Shown here one piece after another: positions 9,925 through 20,383 of a stretch of 64,000 nucleotides of DNA. The stretch lies in contig ML058392.1 in NCBI GenBank assembly GCA_003013855.2, positions 1,736,001-1,800,000 on the forward strand. The letters are read 5' to 3'. Every line of letters starts with the position of its first letter. Positions within the stretch are counted from its first letter, which is position 1. Source of the stretch: Liriodendron chinense (taxonomy: Eukaryota; Streptophyta; Magnoliopsida; Magnoliales; Magnoliaceae). Position numbers and translations under genes: made by a program. The notes beneath the pieces were generated by a model. The model was given only the letters and a program-made list of their open reading frames with translations. It was not told the origin of the DNA and did not search any database.

Positions 9925-11304
9925 TGTTTGCTCGCGACAAGTGCAAGGCTTGCGATGTAGTAATAACTCAGTAAGATCGAGGTCGATCCACAGGTAATTA
10001 GGGTAAACCAATTTAAATCGTTCTAGTAACTTCAATTTAGAAATTTTAGAATTCAATTTTAAAAATTAAGTAAAACAGTAACTTTTAGAAAAATTTGATA
10101 ATTTATGGAACTAAGGCCTCAAGGATCCACTTATAGTAATCCCATGTGAATTCATTCATCCAAGCATAAACACAACTAGATTCGAAGTTCTATCCCTCAT
10201 CTAGTTGGAAGATTAAGCATTCAAACACAAACAATCCCACTTAAGTAAAAAAAAATAAGATTCTGGTTCTAATGAAGCACATAGGATTCAAACATGTAGC
10301 CTTCAAAGTAACAGTCATGCCAAGGAGCTATGGCATGCTCTAGGGTTACTGTAATTCAAATGTAATCAATCTAAACTTGGCCATCTCAGAGAATTGCAAG
10401 GAATTCATGCCTGAAGTATATGAACTCTCATAAAACATCCAAAAAAACCAACTTTATTCAACTAGAACTTTAAAAATCCAAACTTTAAGTAAAGTACTTG
10501 AATTAAACGAATTCTACATGAGAACTAGCTACAAGCTTCACATCTTAGCCTTAGCTAAGAGGTTCTAGTCAAGCATCATCATGCTTCAACTAAAAACAAT
10601 GAAAAAGCAACTAAAAAGCATAAAATTAGAATTGGAGGAGTTGTAGACACTCCACGACGATCCTCTTCACCTCCCACAAGTTCTCAAGCTTTCTATGATG
10701 CCTCAGGAACGAACCCTAGGTGTCCTTTTATAACATCAAAGCTCCACCGCCTCAGAATCTTCTAGAATTGCATAAGAGATTACGCAGCGCATGAAATTTC
10801 AGAGCTTCCTGGAGAAGCTGCTGGAAAATTGAAATTTTCTGATTTTTACACATGGCCGACTGGTCTTGACCTGTCGGACTGGGCTGGCCAACCGTTCTTG
10901 ACCGATCGGACCCATCTGTTTTCAGTCTAGAGAGTTTAAGAGGGAGGGGCTACACATGGCCGACCAGTCTTGACCGGACGGACCTTTCCATGGCTTGGTC
11001 CAGCAAGCCCTGAAGGGAGCCAGCAGGGTGACCGACCAGTCTTAACTAGTCTAGCCCATGCGTCTAATCGAATTTCTCTCCTCTCCTCTCCTCTCTTCTT
11101 TCCTTGCTTCTTCTTCCTCCTTTGGCCCACCTTCAATCATCATTGAAAGGCTTCAAAATGTGTTCTTTAGTCATCAATTAGGTGAAGTCTCTCTCTTATT
11201 CCTACAATCACAAAACATGCATTAGATAGTCTTTTAGACATATAAACATGCATAAAATGTGATGCAATGGGGTTAGAATATGTATAAATTAGAAGCTTAA
11301 AACA
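9925..11304 (-). mobile_element. LTR2: 3' LTR of an Athila-type element, minus orientation
   Basis: Plus-strand ends are TGTTTGCTCG at 9925 and TTAAAACA at 11304 (about 1.38 kb). The right end is followed at once by CCCCCCAACC, which on the minus strand is GGTTGGGGGG, a textbook polypurine tract immediately upstream of a 3' LTR. The minus-strand TATA box TTATAAAAGG lies at 10724-10733. The body continues right into Athila-like pol relics. It is the inverted homologue of LTR3. The 5' LTR is missing, the element being cut near 14476. Confidence 0.8.
10724..10733 (-). promoter_or_regulatory. TATA box of LTR2
   Basis: TTATAAAAGG on the minus strand, with a GGAGTGTCTACAACTCCTCC-like stretch about 80-95 bp downstream, as in LTR3. 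In copy 2 the box is altered by an indel (TTATAAAGG near 38095). Confidence 0.65.
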
Positions 11305-11314
11305 CCCCCCAACC
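11305..11314 (-). promoter_or_regulatory. Polypurine tract of the Athila-like element
   Basis: GGTTGGGGGG on the minus strand, directly abutting the TG of LTR2. It is the expected primer site for plus-strand DNA synthesis. Conserved in copy 2 at 38673-38682. Confidence 0.8.
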
Positions 11315-12728
11315 AGCATTTTGCTAGTCTCGAGCAAAACATGCGTGAAACAATTCACTTCTATAAAAAACCCAACTCTCTCTTAGAAACTATACTTCTA
11401 TAAACTTTAAGACACATAAGTGCAAAATTCAGAGAAACTGAGTGATAAGAAATTGAAGTCCTAAGCTCTCCAAAAATAATAAGTGTTCACACAGAATCCC
11501 ACCGATTTATTGAAAAATAGAAGAATCCGAACGTGTATAGTCTAGTGTGCATTGTGCATATTCATCTCATGAATTTTCAGGATTACCTTCTTCATAAATC
11601 AGCGAAACAAGAGATCTAAAAGCATATAGATCAACCAAATGCCTATGACAAGAATTTGCCTTATTGTTGGTTCGACGGCTTTCACACTACTTCCCAGTTC
11701 CAACTTTGGTTACGGGTAGACCATCCCCTGGTTGGTAATAAGTAACCCTTTTCAGAATTTATCAACAAATATTCAATGACTAATCATACTTTTTCTTTCA
11801 AAAGTAGATAGAATTTTTAAAAATCCATATCTTTCATTCTTTTCTCTTATTTCACATGAACAAGGATGGACAAAGTTCCCTGGCTTGTTTCCTAAACGCT
11901 TCAAACCTTTAGTCTAACCAATCTATAAATCTAATAATCCCTTCAAACCATGAGAATCGTGTAATGTGAACCAGACTCAAAAGTGTTAAAACTTTCTATC
12001 AATCAACTCAAAAGGGAAATTTATATACAAAACTTATTACATTTAAAATAATTCAGAAATCTGAAAATCATATAAATTAATCTCTCATCCTTTCATAATT
12101 ATAACATCCCAAGTGCATAGAAATAAGGTTTTTCAAAAGATCTTTGATGTTTTGAAAAAATTGAAAATTTTCTGCAAAACCAAACCTTGCTTGAAATGTC
12201 ACAAATTACTAGATTATAGGAATCTCACCCCCCAACCAAATCTTGCACTATCCTTAATGTAAAAAGATATGTAATGAGAAATAACATGAGAGCAACGATA
12301 AAAATAAAAGAGGGTGAGTATGAGAGTACCTGAGAGAGTCGATCATGGGGATTTACATCTGATATCGAAATCTACTAAAGCAGTAAAACTAAAATAGAAA
12401 AACAACTAAACCTAATACTCTATACCTCCATCAGACTAGGAGATTCATCATCCTGATATACAAGATCCTTCAGAGTGATGAACATATCCTCTAAATTAAA
12501 AGAATTACCATTCGTTGCATTCTCTATCTCGACAACCCCACGGAAAAAACTTCTTTAATAATGTATGGGCCGGTCCATCGTGATCTCCATTTTTTTGAAA
12601 AAAGATGAAGTCAGGAATTGTACAAGAGTAGTTCTTGGCCTTCATGGAAAAAAAAATTTGAAAATATATTTGTCATGAAAGGCTTTCATCCTACTCTTGT
12701 AGAACCTTAAGTTCTCATAAGCATCATT
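11315..12728 (-). mobile_element. Non-coding 3' region of the Athila-like element
   Basis: About 1.4 kb between the PPT and the integrase C-terminus with no long frame on either strand. Many Athila relatives carry an env-like or extra ORF here; none is recognisable, so it is lost or was never present. The sequence is AT-rich and unstructured to the eye. Confidence 0.55.
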
Positions 12729-13560
12729 CTAGATCTCGTCAAGTTCATTCAATTGGAGTTTGTGAAGCATGCTAGCCTTGTCAATGTTGAAGTTCAATGC
12801 CCGAATTGCCCAATAGGCTTTATGTTCAAGCTCCAAGGACAAGTGAAAAGCTTTTCCATAGACAAGTCTATAGGAAGACATTCCAATCAGGGTCTTATAA
12901 GCGGTACGGTGAGCCCAAAGAGCATCGTTTAATCTCAATGACCAATCTTTACGATTTGGCCTCACCGTCTTTTTCAAATCTGTTTGATTTCCCGATTGAA
13001 AATTTCAGCTTGCCCACTTGTCTATGGGTGATATGGGGTACTCACTTTATGTGTAATACCATATTTCTTCATTAAGGCTTTGAAAGGCCTATTGCAAAAG
13101 TGAGAGCCACCATCACTTATGATGGCTTAAGGTGTTCTAAATCTGGAAAATATATTTTCTTTAATTAACAATAGAAATAGTGCGGTAGTCATTGGTTCCA
13201 CTTGGACACATAGTCTACGACAAGCAATATGGAGACATGTCCAAAAGATAAGGGGAATGGCCCCATGAAATTGATGCCCCAACAATCAAAGACTTCAAGA
13301 TGTTGAATTAGGTTAAGAGGCATCATATTCCAATGGGATAATCCTCCTAGCTTTTGACAATGCTCACATCTTTATAAAACTCGTGGGTGTCTCTAAACAA
13401 AGTAGGCTAATAAAAATTACATTGCAGAATTTTTGCAGTGGTTTTCTTGGCAGAAAATGACCCCAACATGCTTGACTATAACAAAAGGAAATGACAGAAT
13501 TTTGTTCATCATTAGGGACACATCTCCTAATTATTTGATCTGGGCAATATTTGAAAAGAA
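12729..13560 (-). pseudogene. Athila-type integrase relic
   Basis: The minus-strand frame 12977-12729 reads NRKDWSLRLNDALWAHRTAY, then SSYRLVYGKAFHLSLELEHK and KLQLNELDEI, the conserved integrase C-terminal region of the Athila clade. To the right, broken frames around 13165-13290 give GPFPLSFGHVSILLVVDYVSKW, the catalytic-core region with its D-Y-V-S-K-W motif. Stops and indels separate the blocks, so no active enzyme is encoded. The two-copy comparison (40098-40930) shows the same lesions, so decay predates the duplication. Confidence 0.75.
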
Positions 13561-14476
13561 TGGTTCATTCCAGAAAAACCTGCGCACTTCCCTTAGAAAA
13601 TTCCGTTTATCCTGTGCAGTCCAATAAGTTGGCATTGCACTTATGGAAAGATAGTTTGCTATATCAGTGTACCATGGTGGATGCATAACAACAAAGAATT
13701 GCTCATCAGGGAATGAGTCCTCAATAGGTGACTCGTCAATGGAATCGAGTAAAACTAAGTAGGATAGATGATCTACCACCATATTCTCTACTCCCTTCTT
13801 ATCTTTTATTTCGAAGTCGAATTCTTGAAGGAGTAGGATCCATCTTAACAAACGGGGCTTAGCATCCTTCTTAAAAAGAAGATGATTTAGCGCCACATGG
13901 TTCGTGTAAATAATAACCTTGGATCCTATCAAGTAAGGCATGAATTGTCCAAGGCAAGAATGACTGCTAGGAGCTCTTTCTCCGTAGTCAAGTAATTAAG
14001 TTGGGTGAGATTCAAGGTCCTACTCGCATACTAGATAACATGGGGCTTCTTATCTCTCTTTTGGCCTACAACCACCCTAATAGCATAATCGCTTACATCA
14101 CACATCAACTCAAAAGGAACGAACCAATCCGATGGTTACATGATAGGAGCAGTTGTCAACATGTCCTTTGGCTTTGAAAAAGCTAATTAACATTTGACAC
14201 TCCACTCAAATTAGTTTTTTCTTTGAAAAAGGTTACATAAAGGCCTAGAGATATGACTAAAATCCTTTATGAACCTTCGATAGAATCCGGCGTGTCCAAG
14301 GAAGGACCGCACATCGCGTATGCTTTTGGGTGGTGGTAGGTTAGCAATAATGTCGATTTTAGCCCGGTCTACATCTATTCCATTGGACGAGATGATATGT
14401 CCAAAGACTATTCCTCTTTGCAGCATGAAATGGCACTTCTCCCAGTTTAAAACAAGGTTCTTCTCCTCACATGATG
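13561..14476 (-). pseudogene. Athila-type RNase H and C-terminal reverse transcriptase relic
   Basis: The minus-strand frame 13941-13531 holds the RNase H end (VIIYTNHVALNHLLFKKDAK, DFEIKDKKGVENMVVDHLS) running into the Athila linker PWYTDIANYL and the integrase start. Frame 14426-14211 holds the end of the RT (GIVFGHIISSNGIDVDRAK, SIRDVRSFLGHAGFYRRFIK). An out-of-track extension NLVLNWEKCHF reaches about 14476. The palm with the YxDD box is absent: the element stops there and Copia sequence begins within about 130 bp. 14477-14600 is unassigned. Confidence 0.75.
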
Positions 14477-14599
14477 ACTAAGGTTTTACCTATATGGTCT
14501 AAGTCATTTAGAGGTTATAGTTGTTTTGGTTCTAAGGGTTAAGGTCACTAAGGCATCTCTTTTACATATTATTCTTCCTTGATGCTTCTTGTCCATTTG

Positions 14600-15935
14600 A
14601 ATTCGATCTTCAGCTTATCAAGGCTCAACTGACATTATAACACATGGATGCACGTGATTGACAAATAAAGTGCACTAGTATGCCATAGAAAAGTGTACTA
14701 AAATTCAAGTCTAATTGGTATAGGTTGTTCACCATAGAGCCATTGCCCATCATAATTGAATCAAAGTAAATACTCAACCTTTCATTACCAAAATTAACCA
14801 AATAACCTAACTTGTCCAAACGAGAAATACAAACTAAATTACACCTTATAGAAGGCATACAAAATGTATTTACGAAATTTAATAAATAATCAAACTATAA
14901 CCTAAGCCTACAAACCCCGACTGCTTCCACATCAACTTTGACACCATTGCCTACATACATTGAGCGTTCTACATCAGTTGGTGGCCGGCTCTGTAGCAAG
15001 TCTTACACATAAGTACAAATGTGAATAGTTATTTCTGAATCTATCCACCATGAATCTACCGACACATCAATTAGATTAGATTCAAAATAGATCAAGATAG
15101 AATTATTACCATTCTTTATGAGCCACTGCTTGTATTTTATGCAATCTTTCTTCCAATAACCTAACTTCTTGCAGAAGAAGTAATTATTGTTGATCTATTT
15201 GATCAATTCCCAGGTTGATTTCTAACAGGAGGACCTGAGATCCCTTATTAGAACTTTATTTTCTTTTTCTCTTCCCATTATGTCCATGTCCATTTCCATG
15301 TCTTGAGGTTACAAAATTAACATTATGTGCCTTACCTAGTGTCTTGAGCCTTTTCTCCTCTTAGACTCACTAAGAAATCAGCTCGCCCAATGTCCATTTA
15401 TCTTTTAGTGTATTATAATTCATTAGGAACGTATTGCATTGAGGAGATAAGTTGTTCATGACCAAGTGAACCAATTGGTCATCCTTAATTTACAGGCCTA
15501 AAGAGCAGATCTTAGATACTACTTCAATATACTCTACAATATATTCACGTATGTTTCCTTTTCCATCATAGGATGAGTGGGTTAACCTATTTAGTAAGAA
15601 ATCCACTTCAGCCTTGTCCAATTTCTTTAATCAATTTTACATTTCAATTAAGAAAACTTTGGCCTTATCTCTCCTCATCGTCTCAGAAAATGAGTGCTTT
15701 ATGATTTTGAGACACATACTATTAGATCTAGACCACGCTTTTTACCGATTAACTTATAGCTCAGTAGCGTTTTCAGATGATTTTGAAGGCTCTGGTTTTT
15801 CTAATGCAAGGTCCAACTGTAAGCATCCTAGGACTATCTCTATGGACTCTTTCCATTGAACATAATTGGACCCAGTTAAGGCTGGAATATGATGTGTTTG
15901 AGTTGGAATCATAACTAGTTACAAAATATACTCAT
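14600..15935 (-). pseudogene. Copia (Ty1) gag-protease relic
   Basis: On the minus strand a Met at 15912 starts MIPTQTHHIPALTGSNYVQW, the typical Copia gag beginning. Further on come a zinc knuckle with its histidine replaced (CKKLGYWKKDC, about 15180), a protease-like SWWIDSEITIHIC in place of SWWIDSGATxHIC (about 15040), and the pre-integrase block PSIRCNLVCISRLDKLGYLV (14858-14625). Many stops interrupt it, and the catalytic DSGA is DSEI. Element A1 sits in its leader just upstream of the gag start; 27096-27132 is the continuation of that leader. Confidence 0.75.
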
Positions 15936-17096
15936 TGTTGATGTCAGATTTTGTAGTTGGATCCTCCAGATGTTCACCTTCTCTTCACCAGAGATTTCCC
16001 TCTGCCAAACCTGAAAGAAGGCAGACAGCAACTAAGGGTGGCTGGGGACCAGCCGTTAGCCCTCCGATGCTTAAGTCAGGCCAAAGCAAGAAGAAGAGAA
16101 GCCAAGCAAAACGGGACCGAGCGAATGTTGTGTGCGTACCTGCTCTTAATGGAGTCACCCCTTTATATAGATCTGAAGCAACCCAATTTGTTACGTAAGA
16201 TATCGAAATCCCGCTGATGTCGCATACGATACTGAGATCTTGCTGATTTCGTGGGATAAGATCCTATCTTTAGAGTCGAGATCCAACCCAATGACTTATT
16301 TCAACAATCACGCCCCTTGATGGCAATCCCTTGAGATCCGGAACCATTTAGAGAAGATAAGCCCAAAAGCCGACCTATATGGGCTGCCGGTAAGCGTAGT
16401 AATAGCGCTGATGTGTCATGATAAACTGGAAGCCGTAGTTGGAGTCATAGCTTCCGAAAAGGAAGGAGACGCCCGTAGTTGGAGTCATAGCTTTCGAAAA
16501 GGAAGGAGACGCCCGTAGTTGGAGTCATAGCTTCCGAAAAGGAAGGAGACGCCGACAAGACGGAAACCACCGAACTGGATGTAACCCTGCTTGGTGTCGC
16601 AGAGGGATTGGACAAGCTGCTCGACGGGACTCGGGTGCTGGTACTGAAGGCTAAGAGATGTTGCCGCAGGAAAGCTGCTCGCATGTTAGAATGTGGTCGC
16701 GAGTCCAAGTACTCACTCACTTAGATGTAACGTCTTTCAACGACTTGTGAGAAGGTCTGCTCGCGGATCGAGCTTTGCCGTATTTGACTATCGGTTATGA
16801 GAACTCGAGACTTGTGAATAGCTGCTCCGTATTTTTCAATCTACAACTCCTGATCAGGTGAGCTCGAGAGTCGAGTGGGTGTCCCACACTTATCCAATAT
16901 TCGACTCTCGATCAGATGATCTCGAGAGTCGAATGGACGTCCCGTACTTATCCATTCTACGACTCCCGAGCTTACGATCTCGAGAGATGAACAGGCACTC
17001 CGCATTTACCCGTTCTGCGACTCTTGATCAGATGATCTCGAGAGCCAAATGGGCACTTCTGCGTGAAATCTTATCTCCACCATTTTGCCTATAACA
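15936..17096 (-). repeat. A1 3' LTR (left)
   Basis: 1161 bp. The minus-strand TATA box CTATATAAAGGGG is at 16158-16170. There are three 40 bp tandem units at 16433-16552 (core GTAGTTGGAGTCATAGC). Four ~60 bp units built on CTCGAGAG/CGACTCTC lie at about 16860-17065. The inner edge meets the PPT (GGACTTGGGGGGCATC on the minus strand, 17097-17112). Confidence 0.9.
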
Positions 17097-17500
17097 GATG
17101 CCCCCCAAGTCCTTGCCGCTAAGAATTCTTAAGGAAAGGACTTAGCTTGCTGTCATGCGCGACTGCCTCTTGCCTTTACTGAGAAGCCGTACATGATTAG
17201 GCTGGAATTAATGAGCGCCAGCCTTTCCGTAGTCAGGAAATGAAGAGGCGCACACCACGTGTCCGAGTATTTAATGGGTGTGCCCGCTCGAGTGCTGTGC
17301 CGAACGAGAGATCGCCACGTGCTATCATATACGGCGGAATGATTGCCTATAAATATACGAAGTCCGCCATATCTTCTGATTTTCACAGAAGTTTCAGAAT
17401 TCTCTTTGCCTTTCAATCTTCCTCCGGAATTCCTTGGTGTCTTCCTCGATTTCCTTTGGTGCTGTGGTATTTCTTCTTTCTTTTTCTTCTTTGATATCCC
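17097..17500 (+). promoter_or_regulatory. Antisense promoter region of element A1
   Basis: Between the PPT and the antisense ATG. Plus-strand TATAAATA at 17348-17355 lies 153 bp before the ATG at 17501. Two CACGTG G-box words sit at 17256-17261 and 17316-17321. A2 has the same (TATAAATA 44720-44727). The more diverged element B keeps TATAAATA at 55507-55514, 158 bp from its ATG, but not perfect G-boxes. Conservation of box and distance between families suggests a working promoter for the antisense gene. Confidence 0.65.
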
Positions 17501-19674
17501 ATGGCTTCTGAGGAGAGTACCGTTCCTTTGGGAGATGCCACCCCGGAATCCTCTACTTCTAGTAACGCAAGGGCTCCGGCAGGTCAGTATACAACGGCCG
17601 GATATCCCTCCATTCTATCGGAGAACCGGCTGCTGGAGTTGCGGGAGAGATTTTCAATCCCTGACTCAGTCGCTCTCCGGTTACCCAGAGATGGAGAGAC
17701 GCCAGACTCCCCTCCCCCAGGGTGTGTGGCCTTCTATGAGTATCAACTCATTTTGGGGGTTCGCCTTCCCCTCCATCCCTTCATCCGGGATGTACTCCGG
17801 TACTATAAGATTGCCCCCGGGCAACTTATCGTGAATGGATGGAGGGTGGTTCTAAGCTCATTCGTCCTTTGGGCTCAAGCTGGGAACGGGAGCTTACAGC
17901 TGATGAATTCCTCCGCATGTTCCGCTTAAAGAAGGCACCCTCCAGCGAAGGCTGGTATTATCTATGTTATTGGCACCGGGATAACTTCGTGTTGGGAAAG
18001 CCCTCATCGAATTATCCCGGCTGGAGGAAGCGCTGGTTTTATGCATCCGGAAACTGGGAATTTGCTTCTTCCAGGGGCCCAAGAGTAAACCACTTTTTCT
18101 GTGAAGGTAGGCACAATCCTGCATTATGCACTTTTTCTTCAATTAGGGTTTTAGGGTTTTACTCCATTTGACCCTTGTTTGTGCTCGCAGGTATCCCGGC
18201 CTTGAGAAAACCGAATTTGAAAGGAGGGATCAATGAAAAAATCGTAAAGGTGTATAAGGTGCCTATCGGTGATAGGCACGTCGAGACTTGCTTGTCTCCC
18301 TCACGTCTTGCAGCAGCGGGTTTAATACCCAGAAGAGAAGTCGAGATGACGCAGGTCGGAGAGAAGAGAGGTCTACTGCCCCAGCTGAAGGGCACGAGTT
18401 CCAAGAGACAGAAGAAAACATATACCGGTCCATCTCACCCATCCATCGAGAAGGGTAGCGATCAGCCTGCCCCTCTCGCGAGCAGGGCGGGGGCTCCAGT
18501 AGGGCCCGCTATTCCTTCACTAGTGGTCGCACCCGGGCCGCCAGTGATAAATATTGTTGACAATTCCCTAGATGGGGCAGGGTCCAGCTGCCCCCCAACT
18601 GAAGAGGCTCGTGAGCAAACGGAGCCTCGAGAGATGGCTCCTGCTCGCGAGATGGTTCCTGCTATCGAGCAGGGACCTGCTCGCGAGACGATGGCCCCTC
18701 CTCGCGAGCCGTCTGGGCTGATCGTTGCCCAACCTTCCGGTAGTGGGACATATTCTGTTCCTCGCCATCTCCACCCCATCTGTACATTCTTATTTAAGAA
18801 CGTTCCGCCCCAATCCTTCGGCTCGCTTCCCGAGCCAAGCCCCGAGAGCCTCTTCCTTGAGGCAGGGGATGAGGATGGCTCAGGTAGAACCTCCTAGCCC
18901 AAACTTTATTATTTTGGTGGTTTCTAAGTATTTTTTCTCACCCCTCTTTTTTGTTTGCAGGGATTAGACCTCATCTTGCGGACGAAGCGAGACATCGTTG
19001 CCGCTCGCCGCGTAATAGATGAGGCAGATGAGAAGAGGATCGCTTTGGAGAAGGCGGTCCAGGGACGAGGTCAACTCCTTAAGTCCCGTGAGGCAATGAT
19101 CTCCAAGAGAGATGAGGAAATAAAATCCTCATAGAGAAAGTCCAAGCGTTGACCGAAAGGTATCAAGCTTTGGACACTAAGCTCGCGAAGACCGCCGACT
19201 TGAAGGAGAGGGCGGAGAGAGAGAAGGAGATCTTTCGCCAAGACAAGATCTCATTGGAGGAGCGGCTTGCGGAGACCAGGGTCGCAGCTCAAGGAAGCAA
19301 CGAGAACTTGGAGAAAGAGCGCTCCGCTTCTTGCAATAGCTTAAGGACGACTCGATCCATTGGGACGAGGAGAAAGTCGCCCTCGTAAAAATGCTCTCGG
19401 AGGAAGGTCCTCGGGCAATCTCCGAGTTCCGGACTTCGCAGCTGTATGACGATGAACGATATGAGTCATACGATGCTGGTCGAGACTTTGCACTGAGAGT
19501 GGTGCAACGAATGATCCCATCCTTCGATATGGGGAATTCGGTCGAGTCGCGACCATCATAGCTGCAGAAGAGCAAGCTGCTGCCGAGAACGAGGTGACTG
19601 AAGTCACACAGGCTGGAGGGGCTACTGAAACGGGCCCTGAAGTGGAGAGCGTGGCTCCTCCTCCAAGCGATTGA
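17501..19674 (+). CDS. Antisense extra ORF (aORF) of Tat element A1, three exons, frameshifted
   Basis: Plus-strand gene opposite to gag-pol. Inferred exons: 17501-18106, 18191-18883 and 18961-19674. The introns (18107-18190 and 18884-18960) begin GT and end GCAG, and joining them keeps the frame (CEG|IPALRKP; MAQ|GLDLI). The N-terminal ~200 residues (SIPDSVALRLPRDGETPDSP, VLRYYKIAPGQLIVNGW, YPGWRKRWFYASGNW) resemble the Pfam family I recall as PF04195, putative gypsy type transposon. The middle is low-complexity, rich in Pro, Glu, Arg and Ala. Exon 3 is a long charged heptad-rich coiled coil. Single-base indels break the frame near 17885 and 19130, and more near 19330. Antisense ORFs at this place are known in Tat elements; their function is unknown. 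The exon model is inference. Confidence 0.65.
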
Positions 19675-19844
19675 TTTCCTTTTATCTTCTTCTCTTATAT
19701 TTGCGATCATGTATCTGTAATCATTTAAACATCAATGAAAAGATATTTTTGGAAGTGTTACTGTTTTGTTGCTATTCTCTCTTTATCTTTCATTTTTTGC
19801 TTTATGTTGATCACAAATGGATTCATCAGAGATGCGACCCTTTA

Positions 19845-20030
19845 ATTCGAGCACGAGCTGCGCTGCTCGCATTAGGGTGTATGACCACATATTCGAGCGC
19901 GAGCTGTGGTGCTCGCAATTAAGGTGTACGACTGCGATTCGAGCCCGAGCTACGGTGCTCGCGATTAGGCATACGACCACGACACCCTAATTTGAGCACG
20001 AGCTGCGGTGCTCGCATTCCGGAGTGCGAT
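19845..20030. repeat. Four ~46-54 bp hairpin repeats between convergent genes (A1)
   Basis: Units begin ATTCGAGC near 19845, 19891, 19937 and (as TTTGAGC) 19991. Each carries an inverted repeat of the type CGAGCACGAGCT..TGCTCG, followed by ATTAGGGTGTACGACCA-like sequence. They sit downstream of both the antisense ORF stop (19674) and, on the other strand, the integrase stop (20384). A role in 3'-end formation is possible. Not found in element B. Confidence 0.7.
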
Positions 20031-20383
20031 CCCTCCTCACCAGTCGTGAGCTACTAACTCATGAAAAAATGAATTAGACTCAATCCGGGGGTCGTGAGAC
20101 CGTGTCCGCGTTGAGATAGACTGATCTATCGATTGAGATTTTGATTCTACCAAGGGCAGAAGGTTGGTCAAGAGATGGTATACATTCTCTTCGGGGGCTA
20201 TTCAGGTCCATGTAAATGGAGAAGCAACCAACTAGTAACAATTTCAGTCCTACCAAAGGTAGGCAATTGGCCAAGAGGATGTGTAAGCACTCTTCAGGGC
20301 TATTCAGGTCCATATAAATGGAGTAGCGGCCAAAAGATATCTTTCACTTTATTCATAAAACGTTGTAATAAACTATATCGAAT
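20031..20383. other. A1 spacer between the hairpin array and the integrase stop
   Basis: No gene. Two ~100 bp imperfect direct repeats share GGCTATTCAGGTCCAT and AAATGGAG near 20205 and 20299. Related sequence remains in element B near 58150. Confidence 0.6.

Noticed and set aside
15614..15859. 81-codon plus-strand frame
   Set aside because: Shadow of the minus-strand Copia gag relic.
15936..17096. Possible independent insertions A1 and A2
   Set aside because: Both have the same TSD and the same flanks on both sides, so they are one insertion present in two copies of the region.
18159..18779. Minus-strand frames opposite the antisense ORF
   Set aside because: Shadows of the aORF exon 2; composition mirrors the plus-strand Pro/Glu/Arg-rich linker.
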